From assembly GCA_045589455.1 (NCBI GenBank), contig JAZNPC010000066.1, positions 166,240 through 230,239 of the forward strand: a DNA stretch of 64,000 bases. Reading direction: 5' to 3'. The notes beneath the pieces were generated by a model. The model did not search any database. It worked only from the letters and a program-made list of their open reading frames with translations, and had not been told where the DNA came from. The position numbers and the translations under genes are program-made. The stretch is from RGIG990 sp045589455 (GTDB lineage: Bacteria; Verrucomicrobiota; Kiritimatiellia; RFP12; UBA3636). Below, one piece after another: positions 34,946-43,620 of this stretch. The stretch's first letter is position 1, and every line of letters begins with the position of its first letter.

Positions 34946-36001
34946 ATGAGAAACTATAATTATATTGATGATTTGGAAAAGTTTTTGACACCAGATGTTG
35001 TTTCCATGCTTACTCAAATTTATGAATTTAAAGGTAAGCAAAATATTTTTACTGAGTCAAATATAGATGTACTTACAGGTCTCATAGAAATAGCAAAAAT
35101 ACAAAGTACAGAAAGCTCAAATAAAATTGAAGGTATATATACTTCTGATGAGAGAATTAAAAAACTGATTCTCTCTAAAACTAATCCTGTAAATAGGGCA
35201 GAAGAAGAAATTGCCGGATACAGGGATGTGCTTAACACAATCCATTCTAGTTATGAAAGAATCCCAGTAAAACCTAATATTATCTTGCAGCTTCACAGGG
35301 ATTTATATAAATTTAATGTGTCTTCATCCGGTGGACAATATAAAAATAACGATAATGTTATTTCTGAAGAGGATGCTCTTGGGAATAAATTTGTCAGATT
35401 TAAGCCTGTTGAAGCATGGGCAACTTCTATAAATATGGAAAAATTGTGCGAAGCATTCAATGAGGCAATCTTAAATGAAACAGTAAACCCTTTAATTATT
35501 ATCCCAATGTTTATTCTTGATTTCTTGTGTATCCATCCTTTTAATGATGGGAATGGTCGCATGAGTAGGCTTCTAACTCTTTTGTTGCTATATCGCAGTG
35601 GATTTATGGTTGGTAAATATGTAAGTTTGGAGAAGCTGATAGAGTCAACAAAAGAAAATTATTATGAGGCTTTACAAGAAAGCTCAAAAGGTTGGCACGA
35701 AAATAAAAATGATTATGCTCCTTTTGTTAAATATATGCTTTCTATTATTATTGCAGCGTATAGAGAATTTGTTTCTCGGTGTAATGTGATAATGGATAAA
35801 AAATTATCAAAGCCGGATAGAGTAGCAAAGATTATAGAAGATTCTTTTGAAAAAGTAACAAAACAATTTATTTTGAATAAATGCCCTGATATTAGTGAAA
35901 CTACAGTACAAAGAACATTAAATGAATTACTGAAGCAGGGTAAAATCATAAAAAAATCAGGCGGGAGATATTCTTCTTATATATGGAATAGAGAGGATTA
36001 A
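34946..36001 (+). CDS. Fic-family AMPylator-type protein with built-in inhibitory motif
   Basis: 351 residues with GAGG before the ATG. The Fic signature HPFNDGNGRMSR at 197-208 is complete, so nucleotidyl transfer is expected. SNKIEG (58-63) matches the (S/T)xxxE(G/N) autoinhibitory motif in the N-terminal helix, making it a class II Fic protein that can restrain itself. Residues of about 285-351 look like a winged helix-turn-helix (TVQRTLNELLKQGKIIKK), often DNA-binding in such proteins. It is the first gene of the restriction-modification operon and ends two bases before hsdM. Fic proteins next to type I systems are frequent; regulatory and toxin roles are both possible. Confidence 0.93.
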   Translation: MRNYNYIDDLEKFLTPDVVSMLTQIYEFKGKQNIFTESNIDVLTGLIEIAKIQSTESSNKIEGIYTSDERIKKLILSKTNPVNRAEEEIAGYRDVLNTIHSSYERIPVKPNIILQLHRDLYKFNVSSSGGQYKNNDNVISEEDALGNKFVRFKPVEAWATSINMEKLCEAFNEAILNETVNPLIIIPMFILDFLCIHPFNDGNGRMSRLLTLLLLYRSGFMVGKYVSLEKLIESTKENYYEALQESSKGWHENKNDYAPFVKYMLSIIIAAYREFVSRCNVIMDKKLSKPDRVAKIIEDSFEKVTKQFILNKCPDISETTVQRTLNELLKQGKIIKKSGGRYSSYIWNRED

Positions 36002-36003
36002 AA

Positions 36004-37503
36004 ATGATTACAGGTGAACTTAAAAATAAAATAGACGGACTTTGGGATGTTTTTGCTGCAGGTGGTATTGTAAATCCACTAGAAGTTATTGAGCAAATTA
36101 CTTATCTAATGTTTATTCACGATTTAGATGATACAGATAATCTAAGGTCAAAAGAAAGTGCTATGCTGGGACTTCCTTACAAGAGTATTTTTGCGAATGA
36201 GGTTGTTATTGGGAACAGAACAGTTGACGGAACACAGCTTAAATGGTCAATCTTTCGTGATTTTCCTGCATCTAAAATGTATTCTGTTGTTCAAGAATGG
36301 GTATTCCCATTTATTAAGAATTTGCACCCGGAAAAGGATAGTGCATATTCAAAATATATGGGAGATGCTATCTTTAAGCTTCCAACACCGCTTTTGCTAG
36401 ATAAGGTTGTTACCAGTCTTGATAGTATTTATGATTTAATGAAAAATTCCAATGACAGTGATGTCAGGGGAGATGTTTATGAATATCTTTTGAATAAGAT
36501 AGCAACATCAGGATTAAATGGACAATTCCGCACACCTCGTCATATTATTAAAATGATGGTTGATTTAATGCAACCAAAAGCAGATGATACTATCTGTGAT
36601 CCTGCTTGTGGAACAAGTGGATTTCTTGTTACCGCAGCGGAGTATTTAAAAGAAAATCATAAAGAGGAGATTTTCTTTAACAGACAGAAAAAAGACCATT
36701 ACATGAATTCTATGTTCTTTGGCTATGATATGGATAGAACTATGCTCCGCATCGGTGCTATGAATATGATGGCACACGGTATTGATAGTCCTTTTATTGA
36801 ATATAGAGATAGCTTATCTGATCAAAATTCTGATAAGGATAAATATTCGTTAATTCTTGCAAATCCGCCATTTAAGGGTAGTTTAGATGCTGACATTGTG
36901 TCTGCTGACTTGCTAAAATTATGCAAGACAAAGAAGACAGAACTTTTATTCTTGGCATTATTCTTACGTACCTTAAAAATTGGTGGCAGATGTGCCTGCA
37001 TTGTTCCTGATGGAGTTCTTTTTGGTTCATCAAATGCACACAAAACAATTCGTAAGGAAATTATAGAAAATAATCGCCTTGAGGCTGTTGTTTCTATGCC
37101 ATCTGGAGTATTTAAGCCTTATGCTGGTGTTTCTACTGCTATACTTGTCTTTACAAAGACAGGTCATGGCGGAACAGATAAGGTGTGGTTCTATGATATG
37201 AAGGCAGATGGTTTTAGTCTAGACGATAAGCGTTCTCCAATTTCTGAAAATGATATACCTGATATTGTTGAAAGATTCCATAATCGTGATAAAGAAACAG
37301 AGAGAGCAAGAACAGAGCAGTCATTCTTTGTAGAGAAAGCAGATATTGTAAGCAATGATTACGATTTATCTATCAATAAATATAAGCAAACAGAATGTGT
37401 ACGAGTAGAATATGCACCGACAAAGGAAATATTGAAAGACATACAAAATTTGGAAAGAGAAATTGTTCAAGGACTAGCTGAATTAGAGGAGATGCTCAAA
37501 TAA
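36004..37503 (+). CDS. hsdM: Type I restriction-modification system DNA methyltransferase subunit
   Basis: 499 residues, standard for HsdM. The N-terminal helical HsdM domain is at about 5-130. The N6-adenine methyltransferase core has DPACGTSGF (199-207, SAM-binding motif I) and the catalytic NPPF (287-290). The C-terminal end is coiled-coil-like (LERE...LAELEEML) for contact with HsdS. It modifies host DNA to protect it from the HsdR nuclease. The start has weak spacing from the fic stop, implying translational coupling. Confidence 0.96.
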   Translation: MITGELKNKIDGLWDVFAAGGIVNPLEVIEQITYLMFIHDLDDTDNLRSKESAMLGLPYKSIFANEVVIGNRTVDGTQLKWSIFRDFPASKMYSVVQEWVFPFIKNLHPEKDSAYSKYMGDAIFKLPTPLLLDKVVTSLDSIYDLMKNSNDSDVRGDVYEYLLNKIATSGLNGQFRTPRHIIKMMVDLMQPKADDTICDPACGTSGFLVTAAEYLKENHKEEIFFNRQKKDHYMNSMFFGYDMDRTMLRIGAMNMMAHGIDSPFIEYRDSLSDQNSDKDKYSLILANPPFKGSLDADIVSADLLKLCKTKKTELLFLALFLRTLKIGGRCACIVPDGVLFGSSNAHKTIRKEIIENNRLEAVVSMPSGVFKPYAGVSTAILVFTKTGHGGTDKVWFYDMKADGFSLDDKRSPISENDIPDIVERFHNRDKETERARTEQSFFVEKADIVSNDYDLSINKYKQTECVRVEYAPTKEILKDIQNLEREIVQGLAELEEMLK

Positions 37504-37618
37504 ATGTTTTTTTGAAATTACTAAAGATTTCAAAAAACAACTACTTTGAAAAGGGAAATGTAAGGGAGAGGAAGGCTTGTAATAGAGAGAGCAGCATTTA
37601 GTGGTTTTCGGGGGCAGA

Positions 37619-37703
37619 TTTATTTAAGTGGTAAATATTTTTGCTCTCTTGTCGCCAAAGTCCTCTATGTCCTCAAAGTCCCCAAACAAAAATAGAGAGC
37701 AAA
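37619..37703. repeat. Interspersed repeat between hsdM and hsdS
   Basis: The segment with ttgctctcttgtcgccaaag, tcctctatgtcctcaaagtc and a tail aaatagagagcaa is a diverged copy of 34748-34830. It interrupts the hsdM-hsdS junction by about 230 bases. The hsdS open frame can be extended into it, but translation more likely starts downstream. Confidence 0.7.
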
Positions 37704-37732
37704 AAAGAAAAATTCATTTAGGAGATTTGAAA

Positions 37733-38884
37733 ATGCAAAAAGTTAGATTAGGAGAGTATATAGGTCAGATAAGAGGTGTTTCCTATAAACCAACCGATTT
37801 GCATAAGAGTTTGAATAATGATAGTGTTATATTACTTCGTGCAAATAATATAAATGAAGGTGAAATAAATTTTGATGATGTTGTGTATGTAGATAAATCA
37901 AAAGTCAAAAAGGAACAGTATTTAAAACAAGGAGATATTTTAGTTTGTGCTTCAAGTGGTAGTAAAGAGCTTGTTGGGAAAGCTGCTTTTATTAAAAAAG
38001 ATATTCCGGTAACATTTGGAGCTTTTTGTAAGTTAATAAGACCAACAGGGTGTTGTGCAGAGTATTTAGGACATTATTTTAATAGTCAAATATATAGAAA
38101 AAAAATATCAGATCTAGCCTTAGGTGCAAATATAAATAATATTAGAAATGAACATATTGATGAACTTTATTTAAATTTTCCAAATGATTTGGCTCAAAAA
38201 AGAATATCAGAGGTATTAGACAAAATATCTTTGTTAATTGATAAGCGTAAGAAGCAGCTAAAGAAATTAGATGAGCTTGTGAAATCGCGGTTTATCGAAC
38301 TGTTTATCGGAAAAGGATATCCCACCAAAACGGTCGATGAGGTGTCTCTGAGCAAGGGTGAGTATGGCGCACAATCCGCATCTGCCGAATATGACCCAGC
38401 CAGACCGCGATATGTACGAATTACGGACATAAATGATGATGGAACGCTTAATGAAGATGTAGTAGCGTCCATCAATCCTGATGATGATGATCAATATCGT
38501 CTAGAATACGGAGATTTTATGTTTGCTCGAATGGGTGCTACAGTGGGCAAAACATATGCCTTCATTGAAGGAAATCAGATTTTTGCAGGATACCTTATCC
38601 GCTATAGATTGAACCGAGAACTTATCAATCCCCGGTATCTGTATTGGTATACGAGATTGGACGAGTATTGGAACTGGGTAAAACTAAACCAAAGTGGTGC
38701 GGCACAGCCGGGTATTAATGCTAAAAAGTACGGTTCTCTGCAGATGCCACTTCCTCCAATTGAGGAGCAAAACGCATTCGCCGCTTTCGTAGAGCAAACC
38801 GACAAATTAAAATCTAGGGTACAAAAATCTCTTGAAGCTCTTGAAATACTTAAACAAGCTCAAATGCAAAAATATTTTGGGTAA
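37733..38884 (+). CDS. hsdS: Type I restriction-modification specificity subunit
   Basis: 383 residues from the ATG at 37733, preceded by AGGAG; the 35-residue upstream extension is read from the repeat element and is rejected. There are two target-recognition domains (about 1-150 and about 200-345), each followed by a conserved helix (KRISEVLDKISLLIDKRKKQLKKLD and the C-terminal EEQNAFAAFVEQTDKLKSR). The second half, from about 38280, is clearly richer in G+C and uses different codons from the AT-rich first half, as if the second recognition domain came from another source. The subunit sets the bipartite DNA sequence recognised. Confidence 0.94.
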   Translation: MQKVRLGEYIGQIRGVSYKPTDLHKSLNNDSVILLRANNINEGEINFDDVVYVDKSKVKKEQYLKQGDILVCASSGSKELVGKAAFIKKDIPVTFGAFCKLIRPTGCCAEYLGHYFNSQIYRKKISDLALGANINNIRNEHIDELYLNFPNDLAQKRISEVLDKISLLIDKRKKQLKKLDELVKSRFIELFIGKGYPTKTVDEVSLSKGEYGAQSASAEYDPARPRYVRITDINDDGTLNEDVVASINPDDDDQYRLEYGDFMFARMGATVGKTYAFIEGNQIFAGYLIRYRLNRELINPRYLYWYTRLDEYWNWVKLNQSGAAQPGINAKKYGSLQMPLPPIEEQNAFAAFVEQTDKLKSRVQKSLEALEILKQAQMQKYFG

Positions 38885-38897
38885 AGGAGAGTTGAAT

Positions 38898-39089
38898 ATG
38901 TCAGAAGCAATAATTATCGCGATTATAAGCGCTAGTGGTTTTGTTTTAGCAGCGTTAATCGGCGGGATTTTCTCTGTTGTGAAAAATAACAAAGATTCTA
39001 AAAGCAATATCAAAATTAGACAGAAGCAAAAGGGTAAATACAATACACAGGTTGGAATTCAAAATAACTATGGAAGCGGTGATAAGTAA
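38898..39089 (+). CDS. Small single-pass membrane protein with an NTQVG amyloid-like motif
   Basis: 63 residues from the ATG at 38898, with AAAGGAGAG upstream, 13 bases after hsdS. Residues 4-28 form one transmembrane helix (AIIIAIISASGFVLAALIGG), followed by a basic stretch (KNNKDSKSNIKIRQKQ) and the C-terminal motif QKGKYNTQVGIQNNYG. The motif matches QKGTNNTQIGEQNN at the start of the next protein in 10 of 14 positions. TQ-V/I-G within an Asn/Gln/Gly context resembles RHIM and bacterial amyloid-signalling motifs. The gene is too small to assign by family, but its start, spacing and shared motif make it convincing. Confidence 0.75.
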   Translation: MSEAIIIAIISASGFVLAALIGGIFSVVKNNKDSKSNIKIRQKQKGKYNTQVGIQNNYGSGDK

Positions 39090-39092
39090 GTT

Positions 39093-39926
39093 ATGCATGA
39101 AATTATAAACACGCAAAAGGGTACAAATAATACTCAAATTGGTGAGCAAAATAACTGTATTGAGAATAACAATACGGAAGTTCATGTTGAAACTCATCAT
39201 AATACATATATAGGGGCTTCTTTAGAAGAGGTAACAACTATTGTAACAAATTTGTTTTTAGACAACTTTCCTCGTATGCAAAAAGTGGCAAAAGATGCTG
39301 CAGAAGCAAGAATAAACGAACTATGGGAAAATATTGTGAAAGAATTACCTCGTAAAGATGTTAAAAATCTATTGCCATTTATGGAGGTAGATGTTCAATA
39401 TGTTTTATATGAAGCTCAAAAGGGATATGCACGATTTGCAACGAAAGACCTTTTGTCAAATTTATCATCTTTAATAATTGAGAGGGTTAAGCATAATGAA
39501 GATGACCTGTGTCTGAGGGTTGCTATTGACAAGGCTATTTCAGTTGTCCCGATGCTTTCGCAAGAACATTTAGATTATTTGTCTTTAATGTTTTTTTCGA
39601 AATCTGTAAAAATACAAGGGATAGAGAATATTCAAAAATTAAAAGAATTGCTTGATTATTTAGATGATACTTTTTTCTATTCATCAGATCCAATTGTTCA
39701 TTTGAATAATTTGGGATGTTTACAACTGGCATTGGGAGATAGCTGGGAGATATTAAGCAAAGCTTATGGAATAAACCAGATGGAAATTAAAGAAATTTGT
39801 CCTGATAAAATAAAGAAGCTCCATAGTGATTATAATACATCCTATGTAGGGACAATACTTGCTATAGTCAACGCTGAACGAAAAACAAAATATAGATTTA
39901 ATCCCAAAATATGGATACACGATTAG
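39093..39926 (+). CDS. Restriction-operon accessory protein with N-terminal NTQIG motif (LPO_1073/Vpar_1526-like)
   Basis: 277 residues, starting three bases after the small membrane gene. The first 45 residues are Asn/Gln/Thr-rich with NTQKG, NTQIG and NTYIG words; the rest is helical (about 45-277) with no catalytic motif I can see. By size, context inside type I operons and the Asn-rich N-terminus it resembles an uncharacterised family that I recall as LPO_1073/Vpar_1526; this cannot be checked here. The shared motif suggests that it associates with the membrane-bound partner. An effector or sensor role in defence is inference. Confidence 0.75.
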   Translation: MHEIINTQKGTNNTQIGEQNNCIENNNTEVHVETHHNTYIGASLEEVTTIVTNLFLDNFPRMQKVAKDAAEARINELWENIVKELPRKDVKNLLPFMEVDVQYVLYEAQKGYARFATKDLLSNLSSLIIERVKHNEDDLCLRVAIDKAISVVPMLSQEHLDYLSLMFFSKSVKIQGIENIQKLKELLDYLDDTFFYSSDPIVHLNNLGCLQLALGDSWEILSKAYGINQMEIKEICPDKIKKLHSDYNTSYVGTILAIVNAERKTKYRFNPKIWIHD

Positions 39927-39939
39927 TAGGTGAATACAA

Positions 39940-42900
39940 ATGACCAACTTTGATTTTTTGAAATCTTATCCGCAATTAGATGCTTTTGCAGATGTTGCTA
40001 TCGCGGCAGAGAAGATATTGAATATTGATGCAGGTGCATCAATATTTAATTGTCGCAGAGCAATGGAGTTTGCTGTAAAATGGATGTATTCTGTCGATAA
40101 GGATTTAGAGCGCCCATACGATACTTCTCTTGTGACTCTTATGAGTAATGAGTATTTTAGAGAAGTTGTAGGAAGCGATATTTATAAGCGAATGGATTTT
40201 ATTCGCAAGGTTGGTAATATTGCAGCCCATGAAGGAAAGAAAATTTCAATAGAGCAAGCAAAGCTTTGTCTTGAAAATCTTTATTATTTTCTTGATTTTG
40301 TTGCATATTGCTATTGCGAGAATTATCAGGAAACTCATTTTGACAAAGGTCTTTTAGATCATGTGTCAAAAGAAGTGGCTCCATTTGTTCCTGAGAAGAC
40401 AGTAGAATTAGAAAAACTAATTGCTGAAAATAAAGCTTTGAAGGATGAGCTTACTGCTCGCCGAGCTGAGCAGAAACAGACTTATGTTCCAAAACCTCTT
40501 GATCTGTCCGAATATAGCACAAGAAAAATCTATATTGATACAATGCTTGTTGATGCAGGCTGGGTTGAAGGACAAAATTGGATAAATGAATTAGAACTTA
40601 CCGGTATGCCTAATAAGTCAGGAGTAGGGTATGCTGATTATGTTCTGTTTGATGATACAAATAACCCTTTGGCAGTAATTGAAGCAAAACGTACTTGTGT
40701 AGATGTGTCAAAAGGACGCCAACAAGCGAAGCTTTATGCGGATATTCTTGAAAGAAAGTATGGACGCCGCCCTGTAATATTTTTGACTAATGGTTTTGAA
40801 ACACGCATTGATGATGGTCAATATCCAGAGCGTAAGGTGGCAACTATTTATTCTAAGCGAGATTTAGAAAAAATGTTTAATCTTCGCCGAATGAGAATAA
40901 GCCTAAAAAATGTAATGATAGATGCAAATATTGCAGGAAGGTACTATCAAGAAGGTGCTATCAAGGCCGTTTGTGAAGCTTTTGATGCAAAAAATCGTAG
41001 AAAAGCATTGCTTGTTATGGCAACAGGTTCTGGAAAAACAAGAACAGTAATTGCTCTATGTAAGGTTCTTTTAGAACATTGTTGGGTTAAAAACATTTTG
41101 TTCCTTGCTGATAGAACTTCTCTAGTCACTCAGGCAAAGCGCTCTTTTGTTAATCTTTTGCCAGATTTGTCTGTAACAAATTTGTGTGAAGAAAAAGATA
41201 ATTATTTAGCTCATTGCGTATTTTCAACATATCAAACAATGTATAATTGTATTGATGAGGTTAAAGATGATGAAGGTAAACTATTTACCAGTGGCCATTT
41301 TGATCTTTTGATTTGTGATGAAGCTCATCGTTCTATTTACAATAAATATAAAGATATTTTTAACTATTTTGATGCTCCTTTGGTTGGTCTTACTGCTACT
41401 CCTAAGGATGAGATAGATAAGAATACATACGAAATATTTGAATTGGAAAGTGGTGTGCCAACTTATGGCTATGATTTGGCACAGGCAGTTCAAGATGGAT
41501 ATTTGGTTGATTATATTTCCGTAGAATCAAAACTGAAATTTCTTGAGCAAGGTATAACATATCAAGAATTGTCGGATGAAGAGAAAGAACAATATGAAAT
41601 TCTTTTCGAGGATGAAAATGGTGAAGTACCAGAGAAAATCAATTCTTCTGCATTGAATGAATGGATATTTAATGCTGACACTATTCGTCAAGTAATCAAT
41701 GTTTTGATGAGCGAAGGAATTACAATCAATTATGGTGATAAGTTAGGTAAAACAATAATTTTTGCAAAGAATCATAGGCATGCAGAAAAGATTCTTGAGG
41801 TTTTTAATTCAGAATATCCTCATCTAAATGGTTTTGCAAAGGTTATTGATAATAAAATCAATTATGCACAATCTTTAATTGATGAATTTTCAGAACCTGA
41901 TAAATTACCACAAATAGCAATATCGGTAGATATGTTAGATACTGGTATAGATGTGCCAGAGGTATTGAATCTTGTCTTCTTTAAGAAGGTGATGAGTAAG
42001 GCAAAATTTTGGCAGATGATTGGTCGTGGAACACGCCTTTGCGAAGGTTTGCTTGATGGTGAAGATAAAAATAAATTTTATATTTTTGATTTTTGTGGCA
42101 ATTTTGAATTTTTCAGAATGAATAAAGGAAAGCCAACAGTAAATCAAATGGCTCTCCAAAGTTCAATTTTTCATTTGAAGGCACAAATCGTTTTCAAACT
42201 ACAAGATTATATTTATCAAACTGCTGAACTAAAAGAGTTTCGTAAGTCCCTTGTGTCGGAAATGGTTGCAAAGGTAAGAGAGTTAAATAAGGATAATTTT
42301 GCAGTAAAACAGCATTTAAAATATGTTGAATTATATGCAAATGAGTCAAATTATACGACTTTAACTTTTGAAGATACTTTAACTATTCGCAGTGAGCTTG
42401 CACCATTGATACTTCCTGATATAGATGAAGCAAGTGCTGTGCGCTTTGACGCTTTAATGTATGGAATTGAATTGGCTTATATTGCAGGAAGTGCATATCG
42501 CAAATATAGGCGAGATTTGATTAAGAGAGTACAGGGTGTTGCCAGTGTGGCAAATATTCCTGAAATTGCTGCAAAATCTGAGCTTATAGATAAAATTCTG
42601 AATACTGATTATCTTGATAATTGTGGCGTTAATGATTTTGAAAACATACGAGAATCTCTTCGTAATTTGATGAAATACATACCTAATAATTATTCAAGAT
42701 ATGATACTAATTTTGTCGATGATATTCTTTCTATGGTTTGCAATGATGCAGAACTTGAAAATGATGATTTGAGGAATTATAAAGCTAAGGCAGAACACTA
42801 CATAAGACTACACCTAGATAATGCAGTAATTGATAAGCTTAAGCGCAATATCCCTCTAACAAAGAATGATATTTCAGAATTGGAAGATATCCTTTGGAAG

Positions 42901-43230
42901 GAGGTTGGAACAAAAGAAGATTATAAAGCAGAATATGGCGAAAAACCACTAGGTGAATTAGTTCGTGAAATTGTTGGATTAGATATGAATGCAGCAAAAG
43001 AGGCATTTGCTACATTTCTCAATAATACAAGTTTAGATTCAAGGCAAATCTATTTTGTTAATCAAATCATTGAGTATATCGTTAGAAATGGTGTTTTAAA
43101 GGATTTTTCTGTACTGCAGAGTACGCCGTTTACCGATAAAGGCAGTGTGGTTGAAGTCTTTACAGATTTATCTGTATGGGAAAATATTCGCAAGATTATT
43201 GAACAAATCAATTATAATGCCGCTGCATAA
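39940..43230 (+). CDS. hsdR: Type I restriction enzyme, nuclease-translocase subunit
   Basis: 1,096 residues. An N-terminal DUF4145-like helical domain (about 5-125) precedes a coiled region. The PD-(D/E)xK nuclease is at about 225-300, with Asp233 in YADYVLF and Glu248-Lys250 in IEAK. The superfamily 2 translocase has Walker A ATGSGKT (361-367), a DEAH box (CDEAHRS, about 459) and TATP near 486. The C-terminal third is the helical coupling region. It begins 13 bases after the accessory gene and completes the hsdM-hsdS-hsdR set. It cleaves unmodified DNA at a distance after ATP-driven translocation. Confidence 0.96.
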   Translation: MTNFDFLKSYPQLDAFADVAIAAEKILNIDAGASIFNCRRAMEFAVKWMYSVDKDLERPYDTSLVTLMSNEYFREVVGSDIYKRMDFIRKVGNIAAHEGKKISIEQAKLCLENLYYFLDFVAYCYCENYQETHFDKGLLDHVSKEVAPFVPEKTVELEKLIAENKALKDELTARRAEQKQTYVPKPLDLSEYSTRKIYIDTMLVDAGWVEGQNWINELELTGMPNKSGVGYADYVLFDDTNNPLAVIEAKRTCVDVSKGRQQAKLYADILERKYGRRPVIFLTNGFETRIDDGQYPERKVATIYSKRDLEKMFNLRRMRISLKNVMIDANIAGRYYQEGAIKAVCEAFDAKNRRKALLVMATGSGKTRTVIALCKVLLEHCWVKNILFLADRTSLVTQAKRSFVNLLPDLSVTNLCEEKDNYLAHCVFSTYQTMYNCIDEVKDDEGKLFTSGHFDLLICDEAHRSIYNKYKDIFNYFDAPLVGLTATPKDEIDKNTYEIFELESGVPTYGYDLAQAVQDGYLVDYISVESKLKFLEQGITYQELSDEEKEQYEILFEDENGEVPEKINSSALNEWIFNADTIRQVINVLMSEGITINYGDKLGKTIIFAKNHRHAEKILEVFNSEYPHLNGFAKVIDNKINYAQSLIDEFSEPDKLPQIAISVDMLDTGIDVPEVLNLVFFKKVMSKAKFWQMIGRGTRLCEGLLDGEDKNKFYIFDFCGNFEFFRMNKGKPTVNQMALQSSIFHLKAQIVFKLQDYIYQTAELKEFRKSLVSEMVAKVRELNKDNFAVKQHLKYVELYANESNYTTLTFEDTLTIRSELAPLILPDIDEASAVRFDALMYGIELAYIAGSAYRKYRRDLIKRVQGVASVANIPEIAAKSELIDKILNTDYLDNCGVNDFENIRESLRNLMKYIPNNYSRYDTNFVDDILSMVCNDAELENDDLRNYKAKAEHYIRLHLDNAVIDKLKRNIPLTKNDISELEDILWKEVGTKEDYKAEYGEKPLGELVREIVGLDMNAAKEAFATFLNNTSLDSRQIYFVNQIIEYIVRNGVLKDFSVLQSTPFTDKGSVVEVFTDLSVWENIRKIIEQINYNAAA

Positions 43231-43393
43231 TAGACAATACTAGATCATGGTTAAAAAACAAAATTCTAATGTTTATTTATGCACAAGAGTAGGTTTGTTA
43301 GTGATAGCTGTGCTTGATTGGTAGTATTGAGGACAAAAGATTAAGCACTAGAGCATAGATTGTTTTGAATATAGAACTTGACCAATTTCTACG

Positions 43394-43464
43394 TGTAGAT
43401 TGCAAAAGTAAATGCACCAAAAGAGGTGCATTTACTTTTGCAAATTGCAGACCAAATTTCTACG
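43394..43464. repeat. Long hairpin repeat, copy 1
   Basis: A 19-bp perfect stem (43400-43418 with 43425-43443, arms ttgcaaaagtaaatgcacc) with a 6-base loop. It is bordered by near-direct repeats accaatttctacg (from 43381) and accaaatttctacg (43451-43464). A 57-bp copy with two differences lies at 45243-45299. There is no T-run, so it is not a classic terminator. The rest of the 43231-43620 gap holds only the promoter below. Confidence 0.8.
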
Positions 43465-43485
43465 CTCAAAAATACTCTAAAAATC

Positions 43486-43514
43486 TTGACAGAATAAGGT
43501 GCTTTTGTTATCTT
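43486..43514 (+). promoter_or_regulatory. Predicted promoter of the beta-helix protein gene
   Basis: TTGACA (43486-43491) and TATCTT (43509-43514) with a 17-base spacer lie about 107 bases before the ATG. Confidence 0.6.
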
Positions 43515-43620
43515 TTAATGTAGATGGCAACGATTTTGTTTTAGCAAATTGTTGGTTGATATGTGTTTAAATGTTATTTAGCAAAAAAAATGACAATTGG
43601 GTTTTGGGGGAGGAATCGAT

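Noticed and set aside
37628..37732. N-terminal extension of HsdS
   Set aside because: It is read from an interspersed repeat; the ATG at 37733 has a good ribosome-binding site and starts the family sequence.
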